Below are positions 32,473-39,489 of a stretch of 64,000 nucleotides of DNA, one piece after another; the first letter of the stretch is position 1; the number at the start of each line of letters is the position of its first letter. The notes under the pieces were generated by a model that was given only the letters and a program-made list of their open reading frames with translations, did no database searches and was not told the origin of the DNA. The stretch covers positions 496,001 through 560,000 of the forward strand of contig NZ_CP065856.1 of assembly GCF_016065055.1 (NCBI RefSeq), given 5' to 3'. A program made the position numbers and the translations under genes. This DNA comes from Halosimplex litoreum (GTDB lineage Archaea; Halobacteriota; Halobacteria; Halobacteriales; Haloarculaceae).

Positions 32473-32529
32473 CTATGAACCAGACTGATGAACGAGACCA
32501 GGGTCGCTTACGTCGCTGGTCAGCTTCAT
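32473..32529 (-). pseudogene. Truncated vapC start (18 codons)
   Basis: The sequence AGCTTCATTCGTCGAGTTTAGGCCGA, read on the minus strand from the antitoxin stop into the toxin start, is present in both cassettes. In cassette 2 it leads into the 138-residue PIN toxin MKLVIDANVV. Here the frame reads MKLTSDVSDPGLVHQSGS and stops. So a vapC gene once stood here and lost all but its first codons. Confidence 0.7.
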
Positions 32530-32538
32530 TCGTCGAGT

Positions 32539-32769
32539 TTAGGCCGACTCCTGGTCAACGCGCTTGCGTCCGCTCTGGTTGATCTTGTCGGCGATCTCCT
32601 GCACGTCGCGCTCGGTAGGTTCGCTCTCGTTTGTGAGTTCGTCCATCACTTCGAGCGCTTCGATTTTCTCTTGGATGGCCTGTCGCGTGACCTCACTCCA
32701 GTTGATCTCGGGGTGTTCGTCCATACGCTCTTTGAGGTCGTCGTCTACGTTGACCGTGATAGTCGGCAT
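32539..32769 (-). CDS. vapB: Ribbon-helix-helix antitoxin, cassette 1
   Basis: This 76-residue protein has a beta strand MPTITVNVDDDLKERM, helix-turn-helix INWSEVTRQAIQEKIEALEVM and a C-terminal tail (ERDVQEIADKINQSGRKRVD) of the kind that blocks a toxin active site. It differs from the antitoxin of cassette 2 at about nine of 76 positions. It should bind the palindrome just upstream. Its toxin contact region still resembles that of a VapC partner, although the cognate vapC is gone. Confidence 0.87.
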   Translation of the reverse strand: MPTITVNVDDDLKERMDEHPEINWSEVTRQAIQEKIEALEVMDELTNESEPTERDVQEIADKINQSGRKRVDQESA

Positions 32770-32777
32770 CTATGGAT

Positions 32778-32793
32778 ACACAGAACACTGTGT
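32778..32793. promoter_or_regulatory. Palindromic operator before antitoxin, cassette 1
   Basis: ACACAG-AACA-CTGTGT lies nine bases before the antitoxin start. The same half-sites with AATA between them precede the antitoxin of cassette 2. RHH antitoxins bind such palindromes to repress their own operon. Confidence 0.65.
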
Positions 32794-32871
32794 CTTTGGG
32801 TGTATCTGAGATCCGCTGATTTTGGCGGCCCCACGCCTGAAAGGGCGATTCGTTCGACAGTCGAACCGGAG

Positions 32872-32885
32872 CCTGCAGCGCCCAT
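32872..32885 (+). repeat. Attachment core, copy 2
   Basis: Second exact copy of CCTGCAGCGCCCAT, preceded by GTTCGACAGTCGAAC (a perfect inverted repeat) rather than by tRNA sequence. About 80 following bases resemble those after copy 1. The rest of a tRNA is absent. Confidence 0.85.
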
Positions 32886-33042
32886 ATTTTCGAGGGGTGT
32901 AATCGCCAGACAACGTCGGGGTGACCCGTTACTCGAACGGAGCGTCGTTGCTTTCGTTCGATGGTCGAACGACGGGGGATTTCGACGGGGGTCCGCGTAC
33001 GTTCAAGCCGGTGGCAATAGCGAAAATCAATCGTTCATTGAG

Positions 33043-33459
33043 TCAGTGTGTATCGAACGACTCGATCACGTCACTCGTCGAGTGCGCCTCGACGAGGTCC
33101 TGTTCGTCGAAGTCGGAATCGTCGCTCCAGATGGCTGCATCGCTGGCTATCGCACACGCCAGATAGAGCACATCATCCGGATCTGTGTCACCGATCGCGT
33201 CATCCGCGCTCTCGATAGCCGGATAGAAATCGTCGGCAGGAACGACCTCGATGTACTGGAACAGGAGGTCGATGAACTGTGCCACTCGGTCCGGTTCCAT
33301 CCCGGACTTCTCCACGATCAGATCTTCGTAGTTCTCGATCTCGTCGTAGACGAACGCGGGTGTCAAGAGCTCGGGTTCGAGCGTGACGATGAGTTCCCGC
33401 GTTTTCGAATCGGCGATGAGTGCGGAGATGACGACGTTGGCGTCGATGACCAGCTTCAT
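33043..33459 (-). CDS. vapC: PIN-domain toxin (VapC-like ribonuclease)
   Basis: This 138-residue protein has the acidic PIN residues in order: D6 in MKLVIDANVV, E40 in FVYDEIENY, D95/D96 in DTDPDDVLYLACA and D113/D114 in IWSDDSDF. It is an Mg-dependent ribonuclease by family, usually cutting tRNA or rRNA. It starts nine bases after the antitoxin stop on the same strand, a standard VapBC operon. Confidence 0.93.
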   Translation of the reverse strand: MKLVIDANVVISALIADSKTRELIVTLEPELLTPAFVYDEIENYEDLIVEKSGMEPDRVAQFIDLLFQYIEVVPADDFYPAIESADDAIGDTDPDDVLYLACAIASDAAIWSDDSDFDEQDLVEAHSTSDVIESFDTH

Positions 33460-33468
33460 TCGTCGAGT

Positions 33469-33699
33469 TTAGGCCGATTCTTCGTCGACGCGCTTGCGTC
33501 CGCTCTCGTTGATCTTGTCGGCGATCTCCTGCACGTCACTCTCGGTGAGCTCGCTCTCGCTGGTGAGTTCGTCCATCACTTCGAGCGCCTCAATTTTCTC
33601 CTGGATGGCCTGTCGCGTTACCTCACTCCAGTTGATTTCGGGATGCCGCTCCATACGCTCCTTGAGGTCGTCGTCCACGTTGACCGTGATACTCGGCAT
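33469..33699 (-). CDS. vapB: Ribbon-helix-helix antitoxin, cassette 2
   Basis: A 76-residue protein nearly identical to the antitoxin of cassette 1 (MPSITVNVDDDLKERMERHPEINW). ATG 33699 is chosen by that comparison; six more codons upstream are open but absent from the paralogue. It is the antitoxin of the PIN toxin downstream and probably binds the palindrome at 33716-33731. Confidence 0.9.
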   Translation of the reverse strand: MPSITVNVDDDLKERMERHPEINWSEVTRQAIQEKIEALEVMDELTSESELTESDVQEIADKINESGRKRVDEESA

Positions 33700-33715
33700 A
33701 TAGAATTCTATGGAC

Positions 33716-33731
33716 ACACAGAATACTGTGT
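33716..33731. promoter_or_regulatory. Palindromic operator before antitoxin, cassette 2
   Basis: ACACAG-AATA-CTGTGT, 17 bases before the antitoxin start. The extra eight bases relative to cassette 1 are an AT-rich TATAGAATTC insertion next to the start codon. Confidence 0.65.
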
Positions 33732-33809
33732 TTTTCGGTGCGCGTAGAATCCGCTGATTTTGGCCGCCTCAGGCCGCAGAGGTCGATTCGTTCGACAGTC
33801 GAACCGGAG

Positions 33810-33823
33810 CCTGCAGCGCCCAT
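33810..33823 (+). repeat. Attachment core, copy 3
   Basis: Third exact copy of CCTGCAGCGCCCAT, with the same upstream GTTCGACAGTCGAAC as copy 2 but a different downstream flank. Confidence 0.85.
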
Positions 33824-34156
33824 TTCTCGACGGTCGCCGTGGCTCGATACCGACGAGACAGCTGTAGACTGTTCGTCTCGTGTGGATACGCCGCACGAGA
33901 TGGGGGGGAACCACTTTCACTGCGGGGTAGGCTGGCGTATAAGTACCCGCCGTCGAATGGCGGACACACGGATGAGCAGTGTCCGATGGTGGACCCTGAC
34001 GTGACGTATCTGGCCGACACGCGCGATGCGACGCTGTCGTCGTTCGGCAACTGACGGCGGGGCCGGGTCGATTCCGCGGGTGTGCATACGGGCCGAATCC
34101 GGCGGCACGACGTTGCCGGGCGTACGCTCTCGTGGCGCGCGAGTGTAGTCGGTCGC
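33824..34156. other. Intergenic region right of the cassettes, possible gene remnant
   Basis: 333 bases without a firm gene. A GCGTATAAG promoter-like element (33933-33941) precedes two short plus-strand frames: 10 codons from 33972 and 22 codons from 33986 to 34054 (starting MVDPDVTYLADTRD). The second has protein-like composition and may be the tail of a decayed gene. I see no family. Confidence 0.35.
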
Positions 34157-34801
34157 ATGCCGCCAACGCTTCGGGGTGAGGTCGAGGAGACGGACCGATT
34201 GCTCGCGCTCTCGGACGGCGTCGTCGCGATCGCGATCACGCTGTTGGTGCTCGATATCTCCGTGCCCGAGGTGCCGCCCGGGACGCCGTCGGCGACCGTG
34301 GAGACGCTCGTCTTCGACCAGTGGGACGATTTCGTCGGCTACGTGCTGGGGTTCCTCGTGATCGGGCTGTACTGGACGCTCCATCGGCGCGTGTTCACTC
34401 AGATCGAGGCACACGACCGCGGCGTCGTCTGGCTGAATCTGGTCTTCCTGCTGTTCGTGGCGTTCGTCCCGTTCGGGACGAGCGTGTTCAGCGCGCATCC
34501 GAACCGCTTCGGCGTCTCGTTCGTCGCCGGGGTGCTGGCGCTCACTGGTCTCAGCCTCGCGTTCCTGTGGCTGTACGCCTCGCGCAAGCGCTTACTTCGC
34601 GCGGGACTGGGGTCACGCGCCGTCAGGATCCAAGCGACCCGATTTCTCGTCTCCCCGCTGGTGTTCGCGTGTTCGATCGGCGTCGCGGCGTTCGACCCCG
34701 TGTGGGGGATGGCCACCTGGACGCTGCTCGTCCCGATCAACGCAGCCCTGAACTCGCGACTGGTCGAGAGCGCGGAGGCGGCGTCCCGGGCGGCGGAGTG
34801 A
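34157..34801 (+). CDS. TMEM175-family (DUF1211) membrane channel-like protein
   Basis: The 214-residue protein has about six membrane helices. The first carries LSDGVVAIAITLLVLDI, matching the F/LSDGVxAIAxTLL signature of TMEM175, whose bacterial and archaeal members form potassium channels. WTLHRRVF and a VPFGTSVFS helix follow. A potassium-conducting role would suit a salt-in organism, but ion specificity is inferred only from the family. ATG 34157 is preferred over an upstream in-frame codon at 34082. Confidence 0.85.
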   Translation: MPPTLRGEVEETDRLLALSDGVVAIAITLLVLDISVPEVPPGTPSATVETLVFDQWDDFVGYVLGFLVIGLYWTLHRRVFTQIEAHDRGVVWLNLVFLLFVAFVPFGTSVFSAHPNRFGVSFVAGVLALTGLSLAFLWLYASRKRLLRAGLGSRAVRIQATRFLVSPLVFACSIGVAAFDPVWGMATWTLLVPINAALNSRLVESAEAASRAAE

Positions 34802-34855
34802 GTCCGCGGCCCGACTCACCCCACGCTTAACCGGTCGCGGACCAAGTACCGACCG

Positions 34856-36718
34856 ATGACTACGGGCAAGCAGTCGGCGCGGCTCCTCCTCGTCGACGGC
34901 TCGGCGTCGGCCGCGGAGACCGGCGACCGGCTGACCGAACGAGTCGGGACGGTCGAGACGGCGGCGACCGTCGACGAGGCGCGGGACTCGCTGACCGGCG
35001 AGGGGTTCGACTGTGTCGTCGCGAACCGCGAACTGTCGGGGCGGGACGGGATCGACCTGCTGGCGGCAGTCAGAGAGACACATCCGAGAGTACCGGTCGT
35101 CCTGTACGCGCGAGAAGAGGGCGAAGTGACGGCGAGCGAGGCGGTCGTCGTCGGCGCGAGCGACGCCGCCCGGGGATCGAACGAAGCGGACCGTCGCGAG
35201 AGCCTGGTGGCCCGAGTCGAGAGCGCCGTCGAGGCGAGCCGTTCGGGCCGCTCCGGCGCGGCCGGTTCGGAGCGCTCCGAGACGGCTCACGACAGGGAGC
35301 GACATCTCTACGAGCAGATCCTCGCGGGGATGGAGGAGGGGGCGTGTCTGTACGACCGGGACGGTCGGTTCAGGGTCGTCAACGACTACCTGGCGGAGCT
35401 GTACGGGACGAGTCGGGACCGGCTGGAGGGCCGGGAGAGCGAGTTGGTCGAGGCGGTGCGCCGCGAGCAGTCGGGCGACCGGTATCGCGAGCTGCTCGAC
35501 GGCGAGCGCGACGTGGTCAGGGGTGAGACGGAGATCGAGGTGCCCGGTGCGGGTCGGATAGCCGTGGACTACCGGCTCAGTCCGCTGCGAGTGGAGGGGC
35601 GGGTCGAAGGAGTCGTCGGCGTCGCGCGGGACGTCACGGACCAGCGAGCGCGCGAGCGGCAACTGGAACGCGCTCGCGAGGAACAGCAGGCGCTGATCGA
35701 CGGGATGAACGACACCGCGTGGGTCATCGACACCGACGGGGAGTTCCTAGCGGCGAACGACACGGCCGTCGAGAGGCTGGGGTACTCGCGGGCGGAGCTG
35801 CTCGACATGCGGCCCCACGACATCGACGCGGGGCTCGACGACGAGGAGATAACGGGACTGATCGAGGACATGCCCGAGGACGGGCGACAGGTGTTCGAGA
35901 CGGTCCACCGGACGAGCGACGGCGAGGAGATCCCCGTCGAGATAAGCTCCAGCCTGATACCGTACCACGGCGAGTCGGCGATCCTGAGCGTCGCTCGCGA
36001 TATCACCGAGCGCAAGCGCTACGAGACGGAACTGCGCGAGCAGAACGAACTCCTCGAGCAGCAACGCGACGAGCTGGACGTACTGAACCAGGTCCTCCGT
36101 CACGACTTCAGGAACGACCTGCAGCTCGTGACCGCCTACGCCGAGGTGCTCGCCGAGCGCGTCGAGGGCGAGGAGGCCGAGTACGTCGAGACGATACGCG
36201 AGCGGGCCAACCACGCGGTCGAACTGACGCGGACGGCCAGGGACACCGCCGAGATGATGCAGACTCGCGAGGTCGACGACAAGCGGGTCGCACTTCGGCC
36301 TGTCTTCGAAGACGAGATCGCGGACCTACGGGAGATGTACCCCGGTGCGATCATCACCGTGGAATCGCCACCGCCGGCGAGTTCGGTCCGGGCCAACGAG
36401 ATGCTCGGTTCCGTGTTCAGGAACCTCCTGACGAACGCGGTCCAGCACAACGACGCGGACGTGCCCGAGGTGACCGTCTCCGTAGTTGACCGTGACGAAC
36501 GTGTGGCCGTCCGGGTGGCCGACAACGGGCCCGGCGTGGCCGACGAGCAGAAGTCGCAGATCTTCGGGAAAGGCGAGAAAGGGCTCGACAGCCCCGGGAC
36601 CGGCCTCGGGCTCCACCTCGTTCGGACGCTCGTCGAGGGCTACGGCGGGAGCGTGGACGTGACTGACAACGACCCGAACGGGGCCGTCTTCACCGTCGAA
36701 CTCCCGAAGGCCGACTAA
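34856..36718 (+). CDS. PAS-domain sensor histidine kinase with receiver-like N-terminus
   Basis: This 620-residue soluble protein begins with a receiver-like domain (residues 6-95, LLLVDGSASAAETGDRLTERVG). Two PAS domains follow (about 150-265, GMEEGACLYDRDGRFRVVNDYLAELYG, and 280-395, INDTAWV-like block DTDGEFLAANDTAVERLGYSRAELL). Next is a coiled linker and HisKA-type LRHDFRNDLQLVTAYAEVL. The ATPase domain has VFRNLLTNAVQHND, DNGPGV and GTGLGLHLV. The receiver part lacks a clear DD pair. No membrane helix is seen, so a cytoplasmic signal such as redox or a small ligand is likely. No dedicated response regulator is adjacent. Confidence 0.93.
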   Translation: MTTGKQSARLLLVDGSASAAETGDRLTERVGTVETAATVDEARDSLTGEGFDCVVANRELSGRDGIDLLAAVRETHPRVPVVLYAREEGEVTASEAVVVGASDAARGSNEADRRESLVARVESAVEASRSGRSGAAGSERSETAHDRERHLYEQILAGMEEGACLYDRDGRFRVVNDYLAELYGTSRDRLEGRESELVEAVRREQSGDRYRELLDGERDVVRGETEIEVPGAGRIAVDYRLSPLRVEGRVEGVVGVARDVTDQRARERQLERAREEQQALIDGMNDTAWVIDTDGEFLAANDTAVERLGYSRAELLDMRPHDIDAGLDDEEITGLIEDMPEDGRQVFETVHRTSDGEEIPVEISSSLIPYHGESAILSVARDITERKRYETELREQNELLEQQRDELDVLNQVLRHDFRNDLQLVTAYAEVLAERVEGEEAEYVETIRERANHAVELTRTARDTAEMMQTREVDDKRVALRPVFEDEIADLREMYPGAIITVESPPPASSVRANEMLGSVFRNLLTNAVQHNDADVPEVTVSVVDRDERVAVRVADNGPGVADEQKSQIFGKGEKGLDSPGTGLGLHLVRTLVEGYGGSVDVTDNDPNGAVFTVELPKAD

Positions 36719-36751
36719 AGGGCGGTCTCGCCACCCGGGTCGACGAACCGG

Positions 36752-36817
36752 CCGAGCGGGGTCCGAATCGGACGGGGTGGCTGAGCGGGGTCCGAATCGG
36801 ACGGGGTGGCCGAGCGG
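36752..36817. repeat. 29-base tandem repeat containing a palindrome
   Basis: Two full copies (36752-36780 and 36781-36809, one base different) and eight bases of a third. Each holds GTCCGAATCGGAC, a perfect inverted repeat around one base. It lies between the converging ends of the kinase and glycerol dehydrogenase genes and could act as a bidirectional terminator or protein site. Confidence 0.85.
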
Positions 36818-36828
36818 TGCGCTCGGCT

Positions 36829-37911
36829 TCAGTCGGCGCGTCGCTCCCGGATCAGCTCGTCGGCCGTCCTGACGGCGTCGGCGACTCGTCGGGACGTGGC
36901 GTCGACGGGCTCGAGGTCCATCCCGTGGTCGCAGGCGACCTCGCCGACGGCCGTCAGGTGGGCGTCTTCGACGCCCAGTTCGGCCAGGCTCACGTCTAGG
37001 TCGAGCGCGAACAGGAGATCGAGCACCTCGGAGACCACGTCGGGGTCGGCGTCGCGAACGAGGAGTTCGGCGACGGTGCCGAAGCCGACGAGCAGGCCGT
37101 GAGGTTCGCGGACACCGGCGTTGGTGAGGCCGATCTGGACGGCGTGGGCGCCGGCGGTGCCGCCGCTCTCGAAGCCCAGCCCCGACAGGAGGGTGTTGGC
37201 CTCGACGACGCGCTCGACGGCGGGCGTCACGGCGTCGCGGCGGACGGCGGCCAGCGCGTCGGGTCCGTGCTCGCGGACGCGCCCGTACGCTTCCTCGGCG
37301 AGCGCTCGGGCGGCGAAGCTCGACGCCCCGTCCGCGTCGGTGCGGCCGCCGGTGGCGGCGACGGCCTCGGCCTCGAAGCGGGTCGCGATAGCGTCGCCCA
37401 TGCCGTAAGCGAGGAAGCGGGCGGGGGCCTGGGCGACGACGGCGGTGTCGACGAGGACGAGTTCGGGGTTGCGGTCGCGATAGCGGACCTCGCGGAAGTT
37501 CCCGGCGTCGTCGTAGACGACGGCGACGGTACTCGTGGGCGCGTCGGTGCTGGCGATGGTGGGGACGACCGCGAGGCTCGCGTCGATGCGGTCGGCGACG
37601 GCGGTGGCAACGTCCATCGCGACGCCGCCGCCGACGCCGACGACCAGATCCGCGTCGGCGGCCGTCGCGGCGTCGACGTGGTCGTCGAGGACCGGGTCGG
37701 TACAGCGGTCGACGCCTGCGGCGGTGTGGGAGACCTCGACTCCGGCGTCGGCGAGCCCTGCCGAGACGGTGTCGCCGACGGCTGTGAGCGCGGTGTCGCC
37801 ACCGAGTATAGCGGCGTGCTCGGCGTCGAAACGGTCGAATTCGGCACTGGCGTCGGCGAGGGCGCCGGCGCCCTGAACGTAGGCGCGAGGGGAGACGAAT
37901 CGTCGGTGCAT
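36829..37911 (-). CDS. gldA: Glycerol dehydrogenase-like, iron/zinc alcohol dehydrogenase family
   Basis: This 360-residue protein has the NAD-binding GVGGGVAMDVATAVA near residue 93 and VPTIASTDAPTSTVAVVYDDAG. The metal ligands are Asp in GMGDAIATRFEAE and His in GTAGAHAVQIGLT and REPHGLLVGFG. The order and spacing match GldA better than the glycerol-1-phosphate dehydrogenase of archaeal lipid synthesis. It should interconvert glycerol and dihydroxyacetone, relevant where glycerol from algae is the main carbon source. Confidence 0.87.
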   Translation of the reverse strand: MHRRFVSPRAYVQGAGALADASAEFDRFDAEHAAILGGDTALTAVGDTVSAGLADAGVEVSHTAAGVDRCTDPVLDDHVDAATAADADLVVGVGGGVAMDVATAVADRIDASLAVVPTIASTDAPTSTVAVVYDDAGNFREVRYRDRNPELVLVDTAVVAQAPARFLAYGMGDAIATRFEAEAVAATGGRTDADGASSFAARALAEEAYGRVREHGPDALAAVRRDAVTPAVERVVEANTLLSGLGFESGGTAGAHAVQIGLTNAGVREPHGLLVGFGTVAELLVRDADPDVVSEVLDLLFALDLDVSLAELGVEDAHLTAVGEVACDHGMDLEPVDATSRRVADAVRTADELIRERRAD

Positions 37912-38047
37912 GGGCGGCGCTGGGGCGGGGAAGGGGTAAAGCGTTCGGGGGACGCGGTCGCCGGGGTGGTTCGATGGTCGTCGGGGACGAGCCGGCGAGT
38001 TCCTCGGTCGCGCGAACGCTTATGCGGGCCACGGACGAGGCGAGAGC

Positions 38048-39028
38048 ATGGCCGGATCAGACCGGATCGTCGTGTTGAACCAGCCCGCACACGGGGTCCC
38101 GGCGAGCGAGTACGCCGCGGAACTTCGCTCGCGACTCCCGAGCTATCACGTCAAGCTCCCGCGGACGGAGGGGGAGACCCACGAGACGATCGGGACGGCC
38201 CGGATCGTCACGGGGATGCACATGGACGAGGAACTGCTCGCGCGCGCCGACGACCTCGAACTGTTCGCCTGTGGGTCGGCCGGGGTCGGGCACCTGCCGC
38301 TGGACGCCTTCCGCGAACGCGGCGTGGCGGTGACGAACGCCTCCGGCGTCCACGGTCCGAACATCGCCGAGCAGGTGATCGGCTGGCTGCTCGCGTTCGC
38401 CCGACGGCTCGACGAGGGATGGCGCCGCGAGCGGACCGGCACCTGGCAGCACTTCCGGGCCGACGAGTTCCAGGGCTCGACGGTGACGGTCGTCGGGATG
38501 GGCGCGATCGGCGAGGCCGTCGTCGAGCGCCTGGCGGGGTTCGGCGTCGAGACGATCGGTGCCCGCTACAGCCCGGAGAAAGGCGGTCCGACGGACGAAG
38601 TCGTCGGGTTCACCGACGAGGAGGCGTTCCAGGGAGCGCTGTCGCGTTCGGAGTACGTCGTCGTCGCGGCGCCGCTGACCGACGAGACGCGGGGACTCGT
38701 CGGTGACGACGAACTCTCGGCGATGCCGACCGACGCCGTCCTCGTGAACGTCGGCCGCGGGCCGATCGTCGACACCGACGCGCTGGTCGACGCGATCCGC
38801 GGGAACGAGCTGGGTGGTGCGGCGCTGGACGTGACCGACCCCGAGCCGCTCCCGGCCGACCACCCGCTCTGGGAGTTCGACAACGTCAGGATCACTCCCC
38901 ACAACGCCGGATCGACACCGAAGTACTGGGAGCGACTGGCCGATATCCTGGCCGAGAACGTCGAGCGGACCGACGACGGACACACCGACGGCCTCCGGAA
39001 CCAGGTCGTCGTCCCCGGCGGGGAGTGA
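38048..39028 (+). CDS. D-2-hydroxyacid dehydrogenase
   Basis: The 326-residue protein has the NAD-binding core VTVVGMGAIGEAVVERLAGFG, VVAAPLTDETRGLV and VNVGRGPIVD with the catalytic Arg region. The Glu (DVTDPEPLPADHPLW) and His (ITPHNAGSTPKYW) follow. All catalytic residues of the family are visible. Haloarchaeal relatives reduce 2-ketocarboxylic acids. Substrate preference cannot be read. ATG 38048 lies directly after a short leader. Confidence 0.93.
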   Translation: MAGSDRIVVLNQPAHGVPASEYAAELRSRLPSYHVKLPRTEGETHETIGTARIVTGMHMDEELLARADDLELFACGSAGVGHLPLDAFRERGVAVTNASGVHGPNIAEQVIGWLLAFARRLDEGWRRERTGTWQHFRADEFQGSTVTVVGMGAIGEAVVERLAGFGVETIGARYSPEKGGPTDEVVGFTDEEAFQGALSRSEYVVVAAPLTDETRGLVGDDELSAMPTDAVLVNVGRGPIVDTDALVDAIRGNELGGAALDVTDPEPLPADHPLWEFDNVRITPHNAGSTPKYWERLADILAENVERTDDGHTDGLRNQVVVPGGE

Positions 39029-39199
39029 CCGCGCCGACCGAACGGCACCCCGGTAGAGCGCGGCGGATCGGTTCTCCCGTCGCTATCTCGCCTCCTGTGA
39101 ACACGGTGTCTCCACGGTTGCCGTGAGTATTGGTAACACATGTATAAGTCGATCCAGTCCCAAGCTGGTGTCGAGGGTGCGACACCCGGAGGACAACAG

Positions 39200-39373
39200 A
39201 TGTCGAGCAACGCAGACAACGACGGGGAACTGCCGGTGACCGCCGACGACGACGTGACCGTGGGTCGGTACCGCGCCGTGTTCACGGGCGCGGACCTCAT
39301 CATCTACGACGACGAGGCCACCGACGGTTGGATCCAGAGCTCGGTTCCGCTGTGGCTCGACCATTGGCGGTAG
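39200..39373 (+). CDS. 57-residue conserved protein (DUF7331-like)
   Basis: A short soluble protein with the core VGRYRAVFTGADLIIYDDEATDGWIQSSV, which resembles the haloarchaeal DUF7331 pattern (YRxxx...IYDxxxxxAWIxS). ATG 39200 is preferred: the frame is open to 39140, but those codons overlap a GTATAAGT promoter element (39141-39148). No function is known. Confidence 0.7.
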   Translation: MSSNADNDGELPVTADDDVTVGRYRAVFTGADLIIYDDEATDGWIQSSVPLWLDHWR

Positions 39374-39489
39374 GCGGCCGGCGGTCGCGCCGACACAGCA
39401 CGCCCGGGATCGCCCCCGCTGCGCGTCGGTCGCGCGTCGGCCGGACACGCCACCAGCAGGTATTTTCCCGGACGGTCCCTGGCGGAGGT

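Larger units (their letters stand above)
31578..32885. mobile_element. Toxin-antitoxin cassette 1 at tRNA-Arg (RHH/Doc unit)
   Basis: A unit of 1294 bases from core 1 to core 2. After an 80-base leader shared with cassette 2 it carries, all on the minus strand, a ribbon-helix-helix antitoxin, a vapC stub, a Doc/Fic toxin and a 46-residue ORF. No integrase or transposase is present. The tandem arrangement with tRNA-derived repeats at each boundary is what repeated site-specific integration at one tRNA would leave. Confidence 0.7.
32872..33823. mobile_element. Toxin-antitoxin cassette 2 (RHH/PIN unit)
   Basis: A unit of 938 bases from core 2 to core 3. It has the same plan as cassette 1: shared leader, toxin and antitoxin on the minus strand, operator, then about 100 bases (with ATCCGCTGATTTTGG) conserved up to the core. 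Sequence right of core 3 no longer matches, so core 3 is probably the outer junction with the original chromosome. Confidence 0.7.

Noticed and set aside
32840-32885. Second tRNA-Arg gene at core copy 2
   Set aside because: Only the 3' 14 bases match; no D arm, anticodon arm or paired acceptor exists upstream. The same is true at 33800-33823.
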